Below are positions 33,801 through 44,668 of a stretch of DNA of 64,000 nt, piece by piece. This DNA is from Deinandra increscens subsp. villosa (Eukaryota; Streptophyta; Magnoliopsida; Asterales; Asteraceae), in assembly GCA_039602395.1 (NCBI GenBank), contig JBCNJP010000017.1:18136729-18200728 (forward strand). The letters run 5' to 3'. A model generated the notes under the pieces. The model searched no databases. It was given only the letters and a program-made list of their open reading frames with translations, and was not told where the DNA came from. The position numbers were made by a program, and so were the translations under genes. Each line of letters starts with the position of its first letter. Position 1 is the stretch's first letter.

Positions 33801-36035
33801 TCAAACAGAAGGCGGGATGACGACTATATGTCGTAACGGATGTTCAACATCACCACCGCCTCCATGTTTGATGAACTCCGCCGGAGTCAAAAAGCTGCCG
33901 TGACACACACATACTATCCTCACTTCTTCACTTTTTCGATATCTATACAAAAACCCTTCGATCTTTTCTCCATTAACGCCATCGCCTTTTGTGGACACAC
34001 ATGGCATGTCTGAAAACATCATCTTTAAGGCTTCGTTTTTCGACGGGTTTCTGTTGGTGATTTGAGATGATGTTATGTGTGAAGGAATAGAGTTTGATTG
34101 GGTTGAACTCGAGATCTGAAGCGAAATGGGTTGCTGACTTGCTGTGCTTTTTAGCTCCGTGTCTTTGTTGGCTCCTGTTATTTGAATGCATATATATGAA
34201 ACAAGATCAGAAGTTTTTTTAAAGAGCCGATAAGGATTGAAAGTTTAATGATGATAGACAATGATACAAAATTTGAATTAAATGTGTATGTTTGTCAATC
34301 TAGAAAACCACAAACATTATTTAATTGTTGTAAAACATTGTTGAAAATATTGAAATCAAGTGATCCAAGTAAAACATTGATACTTCAATTCAAGTTTAAC
34401 TTATGAGATAATTAAGTAGAAAAGTAGCTAATTAATTAATAATAAGTTGACTAGTTAATTATGATAACACGATATTTGAATTTGAATAGTTTAATTATAA
34501 TAATTTTATCCCCTTAAGAGTGATATTTATATATTTTTATAAGGTAACCTTTTTAAGGTGCATTTATATTTAAACTTTTAAAGCAAATAAAATTTATGAG
34601 ATAATTAAGTAGAAAAATAGCTAAATAGTAATAAGTTAACGAGTTAATTATGAAAACTAGTGATCCCTAACTCAATTGGCTAAGGTGAGGTACACAAGGC
34701 TAATGTGAGGTACATAATAATATTAAAAGTGGATAGTTTAAGTTCAAGTCTCACATTTAAAAAAGTAAATAGGATCCAAGTTGGGTAAGTGGTTTTCTTT
34801 CACTTACGATGAAGTATCCTCCTGATGAAGAATGGAGATGATCAGGTAAGTAGGTAATACTCCGTCAGTTATCCAACAGTTATCCAAATTTACCATAAAA
34901 AAATGATAGGACAATATAGAATTTGAGTACTCTAATTATGACAACTTAAAATCCTTAAAGTGATATTTATATATTTTTATACGGTGCTTATAACCTTTTT
35001 AAGGTGCATTTATATTTAAACTTTTAAAGAAAATAAAATTTGCTGTTTAAATAAAAAAATAGGATTTTAACTTTAATAACCAAAATCTTTAGTTCTTTAC
35101 CCGTTCACCGTTCACCCGACAATAATTCATACCGACCCACAGGCAACATCAATTACATATTACATAATTATTATAAATTTATGATGGATTACCATACAAT
35201 TTTGTTAACCTTGGTGACTATGAGCAAAATGAGGAATCAGGCCTTTCTTGAAATAAAAATCGAGTGAAAATCAAATGTAAATAAAAAAATGATATAATGA
35301 TTATGTTAGTGTAATCGGTAGAATTGTGTTATTATAAAATAGTTTAATTAATAAAATCTAATTTTTCGTATGAGATTGTTGTAAATAATATAACTAATAG
35401 TGAAAAAATTTACTATAACCAAAGGTATATATTTGTTAATTGTGTAAGTAAAAATCTCACGTAATAAATACCTAATGTAGAAATTAATTAATATAAAAGC
35501 AGATAATTATGTATTGGAACAAAATAATAGAATCTTGTAAATTGGTAAATGAAAAAAAAGTAATATATATACCTGAAAAAGGAGGTTGACTTTCTATATC
35601 AGAAACCCCAGAAGATCCGCCGCTCGCCGGAGAACCAACAGACACCTGTGCCGGAAACGGCGACGGCCGTGGAAGCGGAGGCAACAGTGACGGCGGAGAT
35701 TCCTTTACCCCTCTCCCATTTTTAATCTTCTCCACTCGCCTCCTCTTCGTCTCCGACCGCCGTAACGACTCCAATTCCTTCCTCTTCTTCCATTCCGCCT
35801 CCGTCTCGATCGGCAGCGAACACGTCCTCGTTAACGGCGGATAGAGCGTCAACGACGTCGTTTCATCTCTCTCCGACGAGAAATCCGACGAATCGGCTAT
35901 TGAAGAAGATCGAATTAGCCTATTAACCCCAAATCGACCATTCGACGACAACCCTAAACTCAACTCCACGTTATCTTCATCGACTTTTTCCCCTTTTAAC
36001 GAACGATTTTCCCCAAAACTCGTCAATAAATCCAT
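33801..36035 (-). CDS. NINJA/AFP-family transcriptional co-repressor, 278 aa
   Basis: Two exons, 36035-35573 and 34174-33801, join in phase (split Gly codon 155) through a GT-AG intron of 1398 bp. Domain A holds the EAR motif ELSLGLS at residues 24-30 within the family signature (SNGRFGV). Domain B has TCSLPIETEAEWKKRKELES and a basic nuclear signal KRRRVEK (71-104). The C-terminal domain has MPCVSTKGDGVNGEKIEG..., then VRIVCVCHGSFLTPAEFIKH. Family members recruit TOPLESS through the EAR motif and bind ABI5-type bZIPs (AFPs) or JAZ proteins (NINJA), damping ABA or jasmonate responses in the nucleus. Length suits the AFP subgroup, but which subgroup is not settled. The intron contains a SINE and local duplications. 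The gene appears intact. Confidence 0.93.
34522..35040. repeat. Direct repeats within the NINJA intron
   Basis: GTGATATTTATATATTTTTA and the following AAGGTGCATTTATATTTAAAC occur at about 34522-34590 and 34960-35040. A second pair, TATGAGATAATTAAGTAGAA, is at about 34403 and 34597. The SINE lies between the first pair, so the duplication and insertion histories overlap. Confidence 0.65.
34659..34932 (+). mobile_element. tRNA-derived SINE in the NINJA intron, with TSD
   Basis: It begins with an A-box-like CTAACTCAATTGGCTAAGG. About 65 bp on is a B-box-like AGTTCAAGTCTCAC (34741 onward). Flanks TAATTATGAAAACT (34645-34658) and TAATTATGACAACT (34933-34946) form a 14-bp target duplication with one mismatch. 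It is antisense to the gene. Confidence 0.75.
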
Positions 36036-36387
36036 CGGAAAATATTATCTCCGGCGTAATTTTTACCGGATCTATGATTTCGTTGCCAAGATTCGAAACA
36101 GTATTTATGATGAATGACGTCACGATTCTACCGGAAAATATTATCTCCGTCAATTTTTTAAAAGATAAAAAAGATTCTCTCCGGAAAATCTTGCCAGAAT
36201 TTGCTCCGGCGGCGGGGAGAGAGAGAATGTTGTTGGGAGAGAGAAAGTTTCGGTGCGGAAAAGAGAAGAAAGTAGGGAGATTTTTAATGGGATGGGGTAT
36301 ATGAAAAGACTATAATGCCCTTGAAAGAAGGGTTTCGGATAGAGGTGGAGTGACACGTGGAGGTATGGAGGGGATGGGAGGGAAGAC
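36036..36387 (-). promoter_or_regulatory. 5'UTR/promoter region of the NINJA-family gene
   Basis: Lies upstream of the start codon. GGAAAATATTATCTCCG occurs twice (about 36038 and 36134), and a purine-rich GAGAGAGA stretch (about 36218-36250) reads as CT-rich on the gene strand, as in many plant leaders. An ACACGTGG G-box core is at about 36352. TATA and start site not fixed. Confidence 0.45.
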
Positions 36388-36863
36388 CAATGTTTTAAAA
36401 ACCGGTTTTTTAGTTGAATCGGAAAACTTTCCGGGACTGGTTCGACCGGTCGGACCGGTTAGACCGGCTGGTTGAACCGGTTAGGGGATTTATATATATT
36501 TTTTTATAAAAATGCTAATAAACTTGTACACCCCAACAAAAGTAGTTAAAATACAATTATAATCCACTCAAAAATAATATCAAATATGTATTTCATAAGA
36601 AAATATAAGTTTTAAACTTAAAAAAAATAAAAAATAAAAAAAAAGTTAAAAAAAGTAAAATAAAAAAAATCAGAAAACCGGTTGAACCGGAAAAAACCGG
36701 TTGAACCGGAAAAAACCGGTTGAACCGGAAAAAACCGGAAAACCGGCCGGTTCGAAGCGGGTCGGTTCAACCCAAAAAACCGGGCATTAAAGAACCGGAA
36801 AAGTGGCCGGTCCCCGGTCGAACCGGTTGAACCGGCCGGTTCGACCCGGGTTTTAAAACATTG
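36388..36863. mobile_element. hAT-type MITE (476 bp) rich in AACCGGTT, perfect 8-bp TSD
   Basis: Ends CAATGTTTTAAAAACCGG and CCGGGTTTTAAAACATTG are inverted repeats. The direct repeat GGGAAGAC flanks it (36380-36387, 36864-36871). The inside is packed with GGTTGAACCGG / AACCGGTT words, including about four tandem copies at 36675-36745. It sits roughly 350 bp upstream of the NINJA start codon. Confidence 0.9.
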
Positions 36864-37973
36864 GGGAAGACAGTGCTACGTAGACGTGATAAAAAAGAAC
36901 AAAACAAATGAGCAGATGAAACGTTTTTTTTAGGTAGAAAGAGGTTTGTTTAGCGAAGGACACGTGTCAGTTTATGGGTATGGTGGTAATAGCCACGTGT
37001 GTACTGGCTTTTGGCATGTAACTTTCCTACCTTGGACCCACCTTCTAAGCCAAGATAATTTCTTTTGTTTATTTTATTATTTTTTTAAAAATAAATTTAA
37101 TTCATCAGATCATCTTCAATCCTCATTAAAAGGAAAATTACTAAATATTTATTTTTTAGTTTTGGTTTGGTATTAAATTAATTATTCTAAATGGTTAGGG
37201 CTATTTAGTAATATTTGTGTAATTAAATGTTGTATCAGTAAGAGGTCTGATTGGGTTTAATCCTTGGACCTCCAACTAAGAGGACAAAGCCTCTACCAAG
37301 TAAACTAGTCTCAAATTACACATAAAATCCTTTAAAATTCATGAAAACATACTAAAATCCAAATAGAAATTAAGCTTATGACATTAGTTGAGTAGTTATC
37401 TCGCCACGCAAAGTAGTCATATACTCAAAGGCTTGTAAACCCCACTATGGGGCCATAATACCCAATAAGACCTGTAGCAAAACGATTATAAATATCATAA
37501 AACTGGTATATGTAATAGTAAAATGCCCTTTAATAGATAATATGTGACCAATCTGAAAACTTCCCAAATATTTTCATGGGATAGAGAGTCTGCTTAAACA
37601 CAGATATTGAATATCATGCCATTGTCTTTGAGGATGAGATCGAATGAACGTCATGTAGTGGTTTCTCTTTGATTATCCCTAATTGTCAATGATTTGCATA
37701 TTGGTAACTACTGATTACACATAAACCATATGATCTAATATCAAGAATGACAAAATGACCACAAGATACGGATGACTAAATCAAACAAATGATGAACATA
37801 CCCTCCTAACTTCAAAATCAACAAGAGTTGGAGAAAAATACGTCTCGAAAATTATGGCAGTGTAGAGGTTTTTTTAGCTAACCAAAGTAGCTTCCTTTAA
37901 GCTTAACTTCCAAGGTTAGTTTCGAAGTTTGATTTCTTTATAAGACAAAGTTATGAGTTGATATTTAAATAAA
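36864..37973. other. Intergenic, no gene seen
   Basis: No coding. At about 37248-37320 the minus strand shows TTTACTTGGTAGAGGCTTTG followed by GGAGGTCCAAGGATTAAACC, which resembles a tRNA-derived SINE head. G-box cores ACACGTGT and CCACGTGT occur at about 36960-37000. Confidence 0.35.
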
Positions 37974-38473
37974 NNNNNNNNNNNNNNNNNNNNNNNNNNN
38001 NNNNNNNNNNNNNNNNNNNNNNNNNNNNNNNNNNNNNNNNNNNNNNNNNNNNNNNNNNNNNNNNNNNNNNNNNNNNNNNNNNNNNNNNNNNNNNNNNNNN
38101 NNNNNNNNNNNNNNNNNNNNNNNNNNNNNNNNNNNNNNNNNNNNNNNNNNNNNNNNNNNNNNNNNNNNNNNNNNNNNNNNNNNNNNNNNNNNNNNNNNNN
38201 NNNNNNNNNNNNNNNNNNNNNNNNNNNNNNNNNNNNNNNNNNNNNNNNNNNNNNNNNNNNNNNNNNNNNNNNNNNNNNNNNNNNNNNNNNNNNNNNNNNN
38301 NNNNNNNNNNNNNNNNNNNNNNNNNNNNNNNNNNNNNNNNNNNNNNNNNNNNNNNNNNNNNNNNNNNNNNNNNNNNNNNNNNNNNNNNNNNNNNNNNNNN
38401 NNNNNNNNNNNNNNNNNNNNNNNNNNNNNNNNNNNNNNNNNNNNNNNNNNNNNNNNNNNNNNNNNNNNNNNNN
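37974..38473. other. Assembly gap, 500 N
   Basis: Exactly 500 N, a conventional gap placeholder. It hides the 5' LTR, gag and N-terminal pol of the copia element that follows. Confidence 0.99.
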
Positions 38474-41250
38474 AGGCTAAACAACATAGAAGTCCTTTTC
38501 CTATAAGTGATCACATAACCACAACTGTAGGGGAGCTCATACATCTTGATGTATGGGGACCTTATAGAGTGACCAGTAAGGAAGGGTTTAGGTATTTTCT
38601 GACTGTGGTTGACGATTACTCTAGAGCTGTTTGGATTTATCTTCTTAAAGGAAAGGATGAAGTTTTTGAAAATATTGAAAGGTTTGTACAAATGTTAAAA
38701 ACTCAATTCAATAAAGTTGTTAAAGTCTTTAGAAGTGATAATGGAACTGAGTTTGTTAATAATCAGTTTAAAGTGTTTTGTAATAAATTTGGTATAAATC
38801 ATCAGACTTCATGTGTTTATACTCCACAACAAAATGGTGTTGTGGAGAGAAAACATAGACACTTGCTCAATGTGTCTAGGGCCTTATTGTTTCAGAGTTG
38901 TCTTCCTTTGAATATGTGGTCTGAATGTGTGTTAACTGCTTCGTATCTTATTAACAGGACTCCCTCATCTGTTTTAAAAGTAGATCTCCTTATGAGTTGG
39001 TGTATGGTTTTAAACCCTCTCTTAACCATCTTAGAGTGTTTGGGTGTTTATGTTTTAGCACTGTTTTAAATGAAAAAAGATAAGTTTGCCAGTCATGCTG
39101 ATAAGTGTGTTTTTTTGGGGTATTCTAATCAAAAAAAGGGTTATAAATTGTGGAATATTGAAAAGCAATATGTGTTGTTTTCAAGAGATGTTAAATTCTA
39201 TGAAGACTTGTTTCCATTTAAAACAAAGCTGAAAGATAGTCTTAATGAGTCAAGTGCTAAAACTGATATTACAAATGCAAATTTTTTTGATTTTCTTGAC
39301 ACCCAAACTTTTGAGATAGGTACAAATCCCAATGATGAAGGGAGGGTAGAAACTGAATCTACTAGTGGTGATCTTCATTCAAGTTCTCAGTCTAAGTCTA
39401 CTAAGGATGCTGCACCCAGTAATGATATTACTGAGAATGCAGAACCAAGTAGATATAGGCTGGAATCTGAAAGTGCAGGTCCTAGTATGATTCATGATGA
39501 TCAAGCACCTGTCCAATCTGAGGGTAACGTTAGTTCTGATTTTTCACCTACACCTCAAAGAAGATCTACCAGAATACCGACCAAACCCACAAACTTAAAG
39601 GATTTTGTGATTGAAGGGAAAGTCAAATATGGGTTTGAAAAAGTTGTAAACTACTCAAAACTTTCTTATGATGCTATGTGTTTTTCTAGCTTGCTTAATA
39701 AACAGAGTGAACCTAGGAACTATAAGGAAGCTTCTTCTGATCCTTTATGGATAAAAGCCATGAATGATGAGATTGAGGCCTTACATAGAAATAACACATG
39801 GGTACTTGTGGATTTACCAAAAAACAGAAAACCTATAGGCTGCAAATGGATTTTTAAAATCAAATATAAGTCTAGTGGTGAGGTAGAAAGGTATAAAGCT
39901 AGATTGGTAGCTAAGGGATATTCTCAGAAGGAAGGTATTGACTTTGAAGAAACTTTTTCACCAGTTGTGAAAATGGTAACTATTAGATGTGTGATTGCAA
40001 TTGCTGTAAATTTTGATTGGCCTTTAGCTCAATTAGACATAAACAATGCGTTTTTGTATGGAAAATTAAATGAAGATGTATACATGACATTACCCGAAGG
40101 GTTTTATTCTAAAAATGAAACAAGGGTGTGTAAACTGATTAGGTCATTGTATGGCCTTAAACAGGCACCAAGAATGTGGAATGAAAGGCTTGTTTCTGTT
40201 CTAATTAATTCTGGTTTTAAACAAAGTGTATGTGATCATTCGTTGTTTATAAAAAGAAAAGATGTGTCTATTGTTATCTTGTTAGTGTATGTTGATGATA
40301 TAATTGTTACAGGTAACGATACATCTGAGATTAAAAATGTTAAGGTGGTTCTTGAAAATGAGTTTAGAATAAAAGACTTGGGAGAACTAAAATACTTCTT
40401 GGGTATAGAAGTTATCAAGTCTGAAAAAGGGTTGTGTCTGACTCAAAGGAAATATTGTATGGAAGTATTAGCTGAGTATGGATTGTCAGGTGCAAAACCT
40501 GTCAATACTCCCATAGAACAAAATTATGTGTTAATGGCATCTCTAAAACATAAGAACAATTTGCAAGTAAATATTACTGATTTTCAAAAATTAATTGGAA
40601 AGCTAATTTACCTAACACATACTCGTGCTGATATTAGCTATGCTGTGCAGTTTCTTAGTCAGCATATGCATAGTCCTAGTAAGATTCACTTGGAAATTGC
40701 TCTTCGGTTGTTAAGATACTTAAAAAGGTCTCCTGGACAAGGAGTGTTGTTTCAGAAAAGTAGAGAGCTTAATTTGCAAGTGTATTCTGATTCTGACTGG
40801 GCGAAATGCCTAGAGACTCGAAAATCAGTGACAGGTTTTTGTATTTTTTTAGGCTCTTGTTTAGTGTCTTGGAAAAGTAAAAAACAAAATACTGTTTCTA
40901 GATCGTCTGCTGAGGTAGAGTACCGGGCTATGTGTGCTGCTACTTGTGAATCTATGTGGTTAGATAATATTTTGAGTGAGTTGGAAATTAGTGTTAGTAA
41001 ACCTATTCCTTTATATTGTGATAGCAATGCTGCAATTTCTATTGCTGAAAATCCAGTTTTTCATGATAGAACTAAACATTTTGAAATTGATTTATTTTTC
41101 TTAAGGGAAAAAATTTCAAAAGGTTTTATTAAAACGGTTGGGGTGTCATCAGCTAATCAGCTTGCTGATGTGTTTACTAAAGGTTTGCTGGTTAACAGTC
41201 ATGTGGAAATGTGTAAAAAATTGTTCTTGTTTGATGAGTTTGCTATATGA
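38474..41250 (+). pseudogene. Ty1-copia pol: integrase, reverse transcriptase, RNase H
   Basis: It enters from the gap in the integrase (ELIHLDVWGP). It shows D (VVDDYSRAVWIYLL), D (FRSDNGTEFVN) and E-region (TPQQNGVVERKHRHLL) motifs, then the copia RT with KARLVAKGYSQKEGIDFEET, LYGLKQAPRMWNERL and the catalytic YVDDIIVTG. RNase H follows with SDSDWAKC..., SSAEVEYRAM and LYCDSNAAISIAENP, and the stop is at 41250. From RT to the end the 726-codon frame is fully open. Two single-base indels about 95 bp apart (near 38975 and 39070) shift and restore the frame after the integrase core. These enzymes copy and integrate the element. The element is otherwise recent-looking. Confidence 0.95.
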
Positions 41251-41255
41251 ATTAA

Positions 41256-41265
41256 GGGGGGGGGG
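41256..41265 (+). other. Polypurine tract of the copia element (AAG10)
   Basis: ATTAAGGGGGGGGGG lies immediately before the LTR start TGTTGAAAT; this is the plus-strand primer position. A pure G10 run is longer than typical copia PPTs. Confidence 0.8.
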
Positions 41266-41722
41266 TGTTGAAATAATAATAACTTGTATAATTCATATTG
41301 TAACATTGTTATTTGTTTTTTGACTTATTGGGTTTGTTTCTCTATTTCCGGTTTTGGGCTTCTGGGCTTCTGGTTTCAATGTGGAGCTGCTGGGCTGAAG
41401 TTAACCGATGGGAGATAGGGTTGCTATAAGTGCTGCTGGAAGGTGGAAAGTAAAAGCAGAGAAAAAGAGAGAGCGGCTAGGGTTTGTGTACGATCTGCTG
41501 AGTTCTTGGTTCTCGTTACGATCTCGTCTCGTTTTCGATCTCCAGTTCCGATTGTTCTTGTATATGATTCATCACATTGATGAATCTGATAGAGAGGATG
41601 TCTAGGAAGCTTGTTAGATCGGTTTTGTTGTAATCGTTTGTGAATCTGTGTTTGTATTTCTGATTCGAGTCCGATTGCAAGTATTCTTGCAGTTCTGGTT
41701 GTATTTGTTTGTGTTTTTGACA
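41266..41722 (+). mobile_element. 3' LTR of the copia element (457 bp)
   Basis: TGTTGAAATAATAATAACTT begins after the PPT and the LTR ends ...GTTTTTGACA. The R-U5-like part has GATCTCGTCTCG and TTCTTG repeats. It was inserted at or in the 5' edge of the gypsy LTR copy that starts next to it. Confidence 0.75.
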
Positions 41723-41728
41723 TCTATA

Positions 41729-42438
41729 TAATAAACTTATTCATATTTATTTGCTAATGATACAAAAAATTTGATGACATTTTTGATCAAACTTAAACAT
41801 GTATAGATAAAAAAGGAATTACTAATTAGTCATGTATTTCAACAATAAAATAAACTACTTTATACTTCATTTAATTTATTTATTTGTAACTGATATCTTT
41901 TTTTTAGTAACATGCGATATTAACTTTTGGGTTATTTGAAATTTAAATAAAACTTATGGTTTGTTTTGTAAATTTATTTAAATGAGAATGATTACTTTAA
42001 AACTTTAAAATAAATTTCACAAATGAAGAGGTACTATTTGACAAATGTCCTCTTCCCAATTTTCTAAGACTTTTAACTGTTTTCTTTTCTCTGGTTTGTT
42101 TATTCATCTTCCATTAAAGCTTACTTCATGAAGCTTGAATAATTACCAAAATATGTGGTTTTCTTCTTTCTTTCTCTCCTTTCAATCTTTAAAGAGGCCT
42201 CTCAAGTATTTATGAAATGAGTCTACTGAAAAAAAATTGAAAATTTTCTACTACTTAGTTGAAATCCAGCGGGTGCCTCGCCCCCCGCTGAAGATCAAGT
42301 AGATCCGCCCCTGTTTAGATCAGTAATCAATCAAACGGATATGAGAAAATTGCCTCAATTTACTTATTCACTTTATTTTCTTTAAATTCATTTATTTACT
42401 ATATTTTCTGTAAATTCACTTATTGCTAGTTTATAACA
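41729..42438 (+). mobile_element. LTR of the gypsy family (copy 2)
   Basis: Plus-strand homologue of the LTR at 27900-28626, ending ...TTTATAACA before TTTGGTGCTTTC. Where copy 1 has G15, this copy has a C6 run. The left end abuts the copia 3' LTR, so part of the original LTR may lie on the far side of the copia element. Confidence 0.65.
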
Positions 42439-42459
42439 TTTGGTGCTTTCAATCCTGTC

Positions 42460-42835
42460 TTCATGCCTCCCTACAAAGAGTCAACTGCCTTCGACGAGTT
42501 CACGCCCTCCCTCTACGATAAGCTTGATCAGCTCATCGCCGCCACCCAAAATGCTTCCCAAATCACCACCCAGGCTCCACCCAACTCGCCGCCTTGATCG
42601 AAGACACTAAAACCTCACGTCCAAAATCTCCCCTCAAGTTGTTGCCATTGCCGCACTTCAAGTAGATGTCATTGTTGCCTTTCAAGCCTCCTCTTCCTTT
42701 GAGACACTCCAAAGTTCTTCATTTCTCCCATTCAATTCTTCACCTCAATTTTGTCAACGAATTCTTGTCCAAGGGCCCTCCCCAGGCCGTTTAAACCTCC
42801 ACATTTCATAACTTCTTCCAACACATCAACGTCTC
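42460..42835 (+). pseudogene. Gypsy gag fragment (copy 2), internally deleted
   Basis: It opens MPPYKESTAFDEFTPSLYDK at about 42464, like copy 1, then decays. It jumps from GAATTCTTGTC to GCCCTCCCC, skipping about 370 bp present in copy 1 (27200-27570), which held the gag core. It then continues in step to ACACATCAACGTC. Confidence 0.75.
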
Positions 42836-43310
42836 CTTCGGTCAGCGACGAGATATTCAGTAAGAATCTCTGAATGATTGAACCACAACCGTCACGTTGA
42901 GACCTCCACGTAGAGGTTAGGTCAGAGATTCCTTATGTCACCATCTCAATGTCCCTATCAGTCGGCCACGAGATATTCAGTGAGATTCTCTAAACGATTG
43001 AACCACAGCCATCACGGATGGATTTCCAGGTGGCATTTGGAACTTTTCTAATTTTTAAAGTAATTTACGTATAATAGACAAAAGGTAAATCATGCATTGA
43101 GACCCATACGCCATGTTTAACATCTAAACGTGACTGTTAGTTTACATCCGCTAGACCCTATCTGTCACCCTAGGCCATCCGTCACCCTAGGCCCTATACG
43201 TGGCAGTTTGGGCTTGAAATTTTTAGATTTTGGTGTATATAACCCGTGTATTGACATATATACACTCAGATACATGTATACATATACATACACACATATA
43301 TACCTACGTA
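42836..43310 (+). repeat. Downstream non-coding repeat of gypsy copy 2
   Basis: Two direct copies (about 42840-42910 and 42958-43025) of GACGAGATATTCAGT.AGA..., then CTCT.AA.GATTGAACCACA. No coding. A CACATATATAC-type microsatellite follows near 43250-43305. Confidence 0.6.
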
Positions 43311-44660
43311 ATTTCATATAAAAATTGTTATAGATCTAATTTGCACACATAATAAACAAAGTTTTGTATTAGCGATTGATAGATGGTCGACATTTTTACA
43401 AATCAAAATGTATAAAAGTAATTCGTTATGATAAACGAATGATGGGGACACACATGGGCCTGAATACTCTTTGGAATGAGTTCTAATAAGATTACACGTT
43501 TTTTTCCCTCTAACCAACGATAATCGTTTGTACAAATTAAAGTATAGAAAATTAATTGGGTATGATAAATGGATTTGATCTCTAATCGACGATAATCGTT
43601 TGTAGAAATTAAAATATAGGAAACTAATTGGGTATGATAAATGGATGCTGGATTTACATATGGGCCTGGATACTAATCCGTTTCTAGAACTACCGAGCCT
43701 CATTATCCGGACCCCTTTCAAACAAGGGGAACACGCATGTGACTGCATCAGCTCGTTGTTTGAAGAGGCATGACTGGATATTCTCGTTGCTTTTAAAAGT
43801 TGGAAAACGTATAAGTGCATAATTTGCCTGCCTTGTAGAACTAGGCACAAGTGTAACTCCTGCAAATGAAATACTCCTAATGAGAAAATGAAATTGTTAG
43901 AAAATTTGGTTCAAAACGATCAACTATTCAATAAAATAAATAAATATTTCTACCTTGTAGAGACGTCTCGTAGACACATCTAAACTCATTTGTATATAAA
44001 AAAAAAAAAAAAAAAAAGAAGCCCCAAAGAATACACTGAATCTTTCCTCATATAGACAAAACTTAATGCTACAGTGAGGCCCACGTGGCGTATTGTGGCC
44101 ACGCGAGTGCATGGAGAATATGTACCACCATCACATCATCTCATTTGGTTGGCCACTCGAACCCTACACGTGGTGTTAAGGTCTCTCCATGCCATATAAC
44201 TTTCTCGTGACACAAGAGAATCTGTGACTCCTTTCAATCATTAGCCAACGTCATGTTATCGGAGATTCTCCAGGTGAACCCTAAACTCGACGTTTGGGTA
44301 TCAAGATTTTTGTATTTTTTCTGTTTTTATTAAGATCCGTAACTACGATGATTTTTCTTCGGACATACTACGAATCTAAGTTTCTACAAACCGGATTTAC
44401 TTGGATTTATATTGATGATAAATTACTTTTGTATACATATTTTTTATCCTTTTTGCGTATTTGTTTTATTCATAAATAAAGTGACATAATTTAATACATT
44501 TTTACAAACAATCATACTATGTTTTTATAAACATTTGTATTCTGATATATTCTTGTATAGTATTCTCATATATATAACACGTCATTCCTATGCAATTGGT
44601 TGAGAGTATAGCCCCTAATAGTTTGATGGGAACGTCATTGGTTAATCTCCAACTAATTTT
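43311..44660. repeat. Intergenic with three diverged tandem copies of an 80-90 bp unit
   Basis: Between about 43395 and 43650, units built on CGATAATCGTTTGTA.AAATT and AATTGGGTATGATAAATGGA recur. An open minus-strand stretch across them has no recognisable domain and owes its composition to the repeat. An A-run of about 20 lies at 43998-44017. Confidence 0.55.
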
Positions 44661-44668
44661 ATAGTGGT

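Noticed and set aside
36074..36304. Plus-strand open frame antisense to the NINJA leader
   Set aside because: Lies in the purine-rich 5' region of the opposite gene, with no conserved motif.
43314..43865. 183-codon minus-strand open frame
   Set aside because: It spans diverged tandem repeats and shows no domain; composition explains the openness.
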